Source: Candidatus Cloacimonadota bacterium
GTDB lineage: Bacteria; Cloacimonadota; Cloacimonadia; Cloacimonadales; Cloacimonadaceae
Reading direction: 5' to 3'
Length of the DNA: 46,501 bases
NCBI GenBank assembly: GCA_028706475.1
Contig: JAQWBI010000014.1
Span: 1 to 46,501, forward strand
Position 1 is the stretch's first letter. Every line of letters starts with the position of its first letter. The notes beneath the pieces are model-generated. The model made no database searches. It was given only the letters and a program-made list of their open reading frames with translations, and was not told the DNA's origin. The translations under genes and the position numbers were made by a program. Positions 41,999-46,501 of this stretch are shown here, piece by piece.

Positions 41999-43696
41999 AT
42001 GAGCAGAAGAATGACGTTGCTTCGACTCCTGTTTTCATTAATTATTGTATTTATGCTCTTTGTCTCTGCCTGCGACAAAGACAACAAGAAAAAACCCACA
42101 ATCCCAAGCATGGATTTCGGTGTTGTGGCAGGTACCGTTTACTCCCCCGGTAGAGCTGTGCTGGAGGGTGCGACGGTTTCTGTGGGAGATATTTCCGACA
42201 CTACCGATAGTAATGGTAGATTCACTCTCAGTGGTATCGATGCATCAGATAAGGTGTTGGTCAATTTCGCGATGGAGGGCAGAGCTTCCACTCAGAAAGT
42301 GGTGGACATAAGTGAAGGAAGGACCAGCTATGTGTCTGCCACACTGTTTCAGGTTTACGAAGGCACATATTCCGGTACCGATGAGATCAATATCGATGCT
42401 ACAATTGCCCTAAACATCCCGGCAGCTGCATTTATGACAACAGATGGCCAGGCCTATACGGGAACAGTAAGGGCAGATGTCCGCTACTTTGATCCCACCG
42501 ATCCAGAATGCTTGGACACGTTTCCGGGCAATTTTTCGGGGATTCAGACCGATGGTAGCACCACGATGTTCGAATCCTACGGCTTTGTCTCTGCGTCCTT
42601 CAGAAATGCCAGTGACCCTAGCCAGGAATTGCAATTGGCAGAAGGTAAAGAAGCAGAGTTGATCGCACCAATTCCATATTCTCTACTGGAAAATGCTCCT
42701 GACACAATGCCTCTTTGGTATTATGATGAAGAGACCGGGAACTGGATGGAAGAAGGTTTAGCCTCCAAAGTGGGTAGTTACTACGTGGGTAACGTGAGCC
42801 ACTTCTCCTATTGGAATTTCGACCATCCCGTGGTTGTCGACGATCAAGCGACACTCACGGGTAAGGTAACTGCGGCAGACAGAGATGACCCTATAGCTGG
42901 AGCCCAGGTAGTTGCGACAGGTGTAGTTTATGCAGGATACACAAATACTTACACTGACGAAAACGGTGATTTCAGCATAGTAGTAAAGGCAAATTCCACT
43001 GTGAAGCTTCAAGCTTTTTCTGGAACATCTGCCAGCTCCATGACGGGAGAAATAGCAACTCCTGATGGAGGCCAAAGCGCTGCTGTGGATGACCTTGTGA
43101 TTCAAGACCGCAGCTTTATGATAATGGGTAAAATGGTGGATTCCGAAGGCGAGCCTGTTTCTGGCTGGGGACAAGTATTTCAATTGAATATCCCCCATGG
43201 AGACATGGGATTCAGCGCTTGGCTGACTATTGAAGAAGATGGAAGTTTTAGTGTAAATGCTTCGCATTATGATAATACTACCAGCTTCGACATAATATTC
43301 AGTTTGAGTATGAGAGGATATTTGTATTCGGCAGCAATTCCCTTTGTAGTTCCCCAACCCGGTAATGTGTGGGATTTTGGTGAGATAACCATGGTTCCTG
43401 GAGGAATACTGACTGGACGGATACAGAGCGACGATGGCGAATATCTGGGGGATAAATGGGTGTATTTCAATACTGTAGATGAAACTGGAGGCGAAGGCGG
43501 ACACTTCAGCGCAGAAACCGACGCCGATGGATACTTCAGCATTGTAGGCCCGCCAAACACGACCTTAACCCGGATGAAAGCAAGCATATGGGAAAATGAA
43601 GCTAATTATGTGTCGGATGTCCTATCCCTGAACTTCCCCGCTTCGGGTGGAACCAGCAGCATAGGTATCATCACAGTATATTATATTGGTGAATAA
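41999..43696 (+). CDS. Lipoprotein with carboxypeptidase-regulatory-like (CnaB-type) domains
   Basis: 565 residues from the ATG at 41999 (AAGGAAA about 11 bases upstream; an in-frame ATG at 41963 lacks a ribosome site). The chosen start gives a short basic N-region, a hydrophobic helix and the lipobox VSAC with C25, so it should be a lipid-anchored envelope protein. Several beta-sandwich units are visible: GVVAGTVYSPGRAVLEGATV with TDSNGRFTLSGI, TLTGKVTAADRDDPIAGAQV with TDENGDFSIVV, MIMGKMVDSEGEPVSG, and GILTGRIQSDDGEYLGDKWV with TDADGYFSIVG. These are the carboxypeptidase-D regulatory-like fold. No enzymatic motif is seen. It is monocistronic, with its own terminator. Confidence 0.82.
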   Translation: MSRRMTLLRLLFSLIIVFMLFVSACDKDNKKKPTIPSMDFGVVAGTVYSPGRAVLEGATVSVGDISDTTDSNGRFTLSGIDASDKVLVNFAMEGRASTQKVVDISEGRTSYVSATLFQVYEGTYSGTDEINIDATIALNIPAAAFMTTDGQAYTGTVRADVRYFDPTDPECLDTFPGNFSGIQTDGSTTMFESYGFVSASFRNASDPSQELQLAEGKEAELIAPIPYSLLENAPDTMPLWYYDEETGNWMEEGLASKVGSYYVGNVSHFSYWNFDHPVVVDDQATLTGKVTAADRDDPIAGAQVVATGVVYAGYTNTYTDENGDFSIVVKANSTVKLQAFSGTSASSMTGEIATPDGGQSAAVDDLVIQDRSFMIMGKMVDSEGEPVSGWGQVFQLNIPHGDMGFSAWLTIEEDGSFSVNASHYDNTTSFDIIFSLSMRGYLYSAAIPFVVPQPGNVWDFGEITMVPGGILTGRIQSDDGEYLGDKWVYFNTVDETGGEGGHFSAETDADGYFSIVGPPNTTLTRMKASIWENEANYVSDVLSLNFPASGGTSSIGIITVYYIGE

Positions 43697-43714
43697 CACT
43701 ATATACGAATTACT

Positions 43715-43744
43715 CGCCGTCCCAATCTCAGGGCGGCGTTTTTT
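43715..43744 (+). terminator. Intrinsic terminator after the lipoprotein gene
   Basis: CGCCGTCCC and GGGCGGCG pair around AATCTCA, with one bulged base, and are followed by TTTTTT, 19 bases after the stop. Confidence 0.85.
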
Positions 43745-43770
43745 ATCTCCATTTTTGAGCAGATATTCAA

Positions 43771-43799
43771 TTGACATGATTATGCCAGCGAAATAAATT
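43771..43799 (+). promoter_or_regulatory. Sigma-70-type promoter of the decarboxylase-dehydrogenase pair
   Basis: A perfect TTGACA (43771-43776), a 17-base spacer and TAAATT (43794-43799) lie 32 bases before the ATG at 43831. Confidence 0.7.
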
Positions 43800-43830
43800 G
43801 ATCTAATTATTGTGTGCTGAGGACTATGCC

Positions 43831-45018
43831 ATGTATAAAGAGCCTTATCAGTTCGATGTAGAACGATTCATTGACCCTGGGAGATTTGCGAAAATCCGGA
43901 ATTTTTCCCAAAAGCTGCCCACTCCTACTCTGATCGTAGATTTGGACATCGTTGCCCAAAGATACGATGAACTTCACAAGAATTTCCCCATCGCAGACAT
44001 CTACTTTGCGGTGAAAGCTAATCCCATGATAGAGATATTACAACTCCTGAAAGATCGGCATTCATGCTTTGACATTGCCTCTCGCTATGAATTGGATATG
44101 ATGCTGAATATGGGAGTGTCTCCGGACAAACTAAGCTACGGCAATACCATCAAGAAAAAAACCGATTTGGCGTATTTCTACGAAAAAGGTGTGCGGCTCT
44201 TTGCCACAGATAGCGAATCTGATTTGATCAATATTGCAGAAGTAGCACCTGATGCCAGAGTGTTTTTCAGGATTTTGACCGAGGGCACCGGAGCGGACTG
44301 GCCGCTCTCCCGTAAATTCGGTGCACATGCCGACATCTTGTATAACCTTATCCTGCAGGCTGATGAACTGGGATTGAAGCCCTATGGCCTCTCTTTTCAT
44401 GTAGGTTCTCAACAGCGCGATATTGGTCAGTGGGACGACGCCATAGCTCGCTGTAAATATTTGTTTGACGCCGTAGCGGAACATGGGGTGGAATTGGAAA
44501 TGATCAATTTGGGCGGTGGATTTCCAGCCAGTTATGTGGATCCTGCTTTTACTCTTGCAGATTACACAGAGGAAATCATGCGTTTCCTCACAGAAGATTT
44601 TGGTGAGAATATGCCCAGGATCATTTTGGAACCTGGACGTTCCCTGGTAGCCGATGCGGGCATCATCACCTCTGAAGTGATCAACATCACCCGAAAGTCC
44701 AAAAACAACATGTATCAATGGGTGTATCTGGATATCGGAAAGTTTGGTGGCTTGATTGAAACCATCGATGAATCCATCAAATTCCCCATCTATTTTGAAC
44801 GTGAGGGTATGGCGGATGAGATCATTCTGGCCGGACCTACTTGCGATAGCATGGATATTTTGTATGAGAACTACAAATATCACATGCCGGATACTACTCA
44901 AGCCGGAGACAGAGTGTATATCTTTACTACCGGAGCATACACAAGAAGTTATTCTGCTATCTGTTTCAACGGCTTTCCACCTCTAAACGCTGTAGCAATT
45001 AAAACAGGAGAATTATAA
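43831..45018 (+). CDS. PLP-dependent ornithine/lysine decarboxylase (alanine-racemase fold)
   Basis: 395 residues from the ATG at 43831, which has GAGGA seven bases upstream (the frame is open to a TTG at 43810). It belongs to the group IV ornithine/diaminopimelate decarboxylases. The PLP lysine is K62 (YFAVKANP), with FHVGSQ, a GGGFP glycine loop, EPGRSLVADAG and the cross-subunit C338-D339 (PTCDSMD). The CDSMD motif is that of ornithine/lysine decarboxylases rather than LysA. The likely product is putrescine (or cadaverine), for polyamine synthesis or amino-acid catabolism. The stop overlaps the next ATG by one base, so it forms a two-gene unit with the dehydrogenase. Confidence 0.87.
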   Translation: MYKEPYQFDVERFIDPGRFAKIRNFSQKLPTPTLIVDLDIVAQRYDELHKNFPIADIYFAVKANPMIEILQLLKDRHSCFDIASRYELDMMLNMGVSPDKLSYGNTIKKKTDLAYFYEKGVRLFATDSESDLINIAEVAPDARVFFRILTEGTGADWPLSRKFGAHADILYNLILQADELGLKPYGLSFHVGSQQRDIGQWDDAIARCKYLFDAVAEHGVELEMINLGGGFPASYVDPAFTLADYTEEIMRFLTEDFGENMPRIILEPGRSLVADAGIITSEVINITRKSKNNMYQWVYLDIGKFGGLIETIDESIKFPIYFEREGMADEIILAGPTCDSMDILYENYKYHMPDTTQAGDRVYIFTTGAYTRSYSAICFNGFPPLNAVAIKTGEL

Positions 45019-46106
45019 TGATGTATTTATCTGTAGAAACTATGCACGACTTTATAGTTCAAGTTTTCACCAAGATCGGAGTACCTACCACAGACGCCCG
45101 TATATGTGCCGATGTGTTGATCGCTAGCGACCTGCGGGGTATTGAATCTCACGGAATCGGACGGTTTAAGATGTATTATGACCGCATTAAGCAAGGCATC
45201 CAAAACCCTGTTACTCAAATCGAGGTGATCCGGGATAAATACGCCACAGCAGTATGGGATGGTAATCATGGAATGGGGCATGTAATAGCACATAGAGCTA
45301 TGCAGAAAGCCATTGAAAAAGCACAACTCTATGGGATTGGAAGCGTAGCAGTACGCAACAGTACCCATTACGGAATCTGCGGATACTATGCTGATATGGC
45401 CACAAAGCAAGACATGATCGGCCTTACCTTTACAAATGCCCGGCCTTCCATTTGCCCCACTCACGGGGTTCAACCACTGTTGGGAACAAATCCGATCTGT
45501 TTCGGAGCCCCTACAAATCTGCCTTATCCCTTCATCTACGACGCCGCTACATCGATTTCACAGCGGGGGAAAATCGAACAATATGCCCGCGAAGAAAGAG
45601 ATACTCCACCCTATTGGGCGATTAACCTTCAAGGAGAGCCCCAAACTGATACTAAAAAGCTCTTACTAGACCTGGTGGAACAGACTGCATGCATGCTTCC
45701 CTTAGGCGGAACTGAAGAAGTAACCGGAAGTCACAAGGGCTACGGTCTGGGCACGATGGTGGAAATATTATGTGCTGCACTGCAAAACGGAAGCTACTTA
45801 AATGGATTATGGGGCAGAGACGCAGAAGGAAAGGCAGTTCCCTATCGGTTGGGACATTTCTTTATGGCCATCAATATCGATTTCTTCACTGAAGTGGAAG
45901 ATTTCAAACAGATCTGCAGCGATATCTGCGTACAGCTACAAGAATCACGCAAACTCCCAGGACATGATCGCATCTGGGTTGCAGGTGAAAAAGAGTATGA
46001 GAAAGAGCTGGAAGTAAGGGAAAAGGGAATCCCCATTATACCAAATCTTGCAGCCAATATTCGAAGCATTCAGGAAGAACTGAAGACAAAGATAATCGAT
46101 ATATAA
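45018..46106 (+). CDS. Malate/L-lactate/ureidoglycolate dehydrogenase family oxidoreductase
   Basis: 362 residues of the Ldh_2 family (PF02615), NAD(P)-dependent 2-hydroxyacid or imine-type dehydrogenases unrelated to classical LDH. Family landmarks are the ESHG loop (H45), the HGMGHVIAHRAM stretch, NSTHYGICGYY with catalytic-type H117, LLGTNPICFGAP and GSHKGYGLGTMVEILCA. The length is typical. Substrates in the family include malate, lactate, ureidoglycolate, 2,3-diketogulonate and Delta1-piperideine-2-carboxylate. Coupling to a decarboxylase of basic amino acids makes an amino-acid-derived substrate attractive, but this is inference. GGAG lies before the ATG. No terminator was found after it before the insertion sequence. 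Confidence 0.85.
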   Translation: MMYLSVETMHDFIVQVFTKIGVPTTDARICADVLIASDLRGIESHGIGRFKMYYDRIKQGIQNPVTQIEVIRDKYATAVWDGNHGMGHVIAHRAMQKAIEKAQLYGIGSVAVRNSTHYGICGYYADMATKQDMIGLTFTNARPSICPTHGVQPLLGTNPICFGAPTNLPYPFIYDAATSISQRGKIEQYAREERDTPPYWAINLQGEPQTDTKKLLLDLVEQTACMLPLGGTEEVTGSHKGYGLGTMVEILCAALQNGSYLNGLWGRDAEGKAVPYRLGHFFMAINIDFFTEVEDFKQICSDICVQLQESRKLPGHDRIWVAGEKEYEKELEVREKGIPIIPNLAANIRSIQEELKTKIIDI

Positions 46107-46109
46107 GCC

Positions 46110-46501
46110 TTGATCTGGCATTCCCCCATTTTTTTAATTGAGCCTAATTTTGATTTGCCATTGGTCTCGTCGTTCTTCAATACTGGGTCTTCGTTTATAT
46201 TGGATGATTTGATTGATGCAGATATTCAAGACATCGGTTATGCGATAATAGATGAACTCTTTGGGCTTAGTCCAGTCTTTCTTTACATATTTCAATAGTT
46301 TAGGGAAGCCGATAGCCAGGATGTGGACATAGTCTTTGCATTTGTATATGAAGTACAAGGCCAGAGCCATAAAGGCATTGAGATTTTTCATGCCTTGATA
46401 GCTGCCTAAACGCATGCTTTCCCATCTCATGCTCTGCTTCATTTGGCGATGCACTTCTTCAATAGCCCAGCGTTTTTTATATATATATCGATAATCTGAT
46501 C
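46110..46501 (-). mobile_element. Insertion sequence of IS4 type, 3' part only
   Basis: The right edge of the window cuts an insertion sequence identified by its transposase. The exact left end and terminal inverted repeat could not be set. The AT-rich stretch just after the Ldh-family stop is the likely boundary. Confidence 0.6.
46134..46501 (-). CDS. IS4-family transposase, C-terminal fragment (runs off the window)
   Basis: The frame is open from the window edge to a TAA at 46134-46136, about 121 codons. It carries YKKRWAIEEVHRQMK, an exact Y-(2)-R-(3)-E-(6)-K motif, which holds the last catalytic Glu of IS4-type DDE transposases. Downstream comes SMRLGSYQGMKNLNAFMALA and a basic tail. The front of the protein lies outside the window, so intactness is unknown. 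Confidence 0.8.
   Translation of the reverse strand, partial: SDYRYIYKKRWAIEEVHRQMKQSMRWESMRLGSYQGMKNLNAFMALALYFIYKCKDYVHILAIGFPKLLKYVKKDWTKPKEFIYYRITDVLNICINQIIQYKRRPSIEERRDQWQIKIRLN

Overview
The window looks like chromosomal DNA of a diderm, Gram-negative, probably fermentative bacterium, most likely of the Cloacimonadota (Candidatus Cloacimonas) lineage. This is inferred from gene content, not from a marker-gene search. The supporting signs are an LptD-like outer-membrane protein, a surface protein ending in a YPNPFNP-type sorting tail, a pilin-like protein with the MGTQQILLIV N-terminus, many TTG/GTG starts, and a thiolase next to a GSA-aminomutase-like class III aminotransferase. The last pair resembles the 3-aminobutyryl-CoA transaminase step described for Ca. 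Cloacimonas. Most of the window is housekeeping. No CRISPR array, prophage or rRNA is visible.

Layout. Positions 1-1150 hold the tail of a possible gene, a bidirectional terminator, a minus-strand pilin-like gene with a near-perfect sigma-54 promoter, and tRNA-Phe(GAA). Positions 1200-5710 hold a radical SAM protein and a glycerate-kinase-like protein, bracketed by two inverted copies of a roughly 215 bp intergenic repeat. Positions 5816-19275 are a tightly packed plus-strand run of nine genes: thiolase, class III aminotransferase, CTP synthase, aspartate kinase, MetRS, SpoIID/LytB-like protein, Hsp33, an FG-GAP/UnbV protein and guanine deaminase. Next comes a 1007-aa exported repeat protein with its own promoter region and terminator.

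Positions 22890-31472 are on the minus strand: secD-secF, an M28 peptidase, then lptD, a GmhB-like phosphatase, a SpoU methyltransferase and xdhC, the last four overlapping. Positions 32069-36531 are a second minus-strand run: ftsY, a Dna2-like nuclease-helicase and a DUF3467 protein. From 36679 the plus strand carries a six-helix membrane protein, trmB, a GAF/HD-GYP protein and dus, which meets dinB head-on. It then carries a lipoprotein, a PLP decarboxylase and an Ldh-family dehydrogenase. The right edge cuts an IS4-type transposase.

The intergenic DNA is the least ordinary part. One family of imperfect palindromes of about 100-115 bp occurs at three places, with a probable half copy at a fourth. 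A separate repeat carrying the CACGCAGATCACGCAGAT motif forms the inverted pair. There are two GG-N10-GC sigma-54-like promoters, one strong and one weaker, both in front of cell-surface genes. A short coding remnant lies downstream of the DUF3467 gene.
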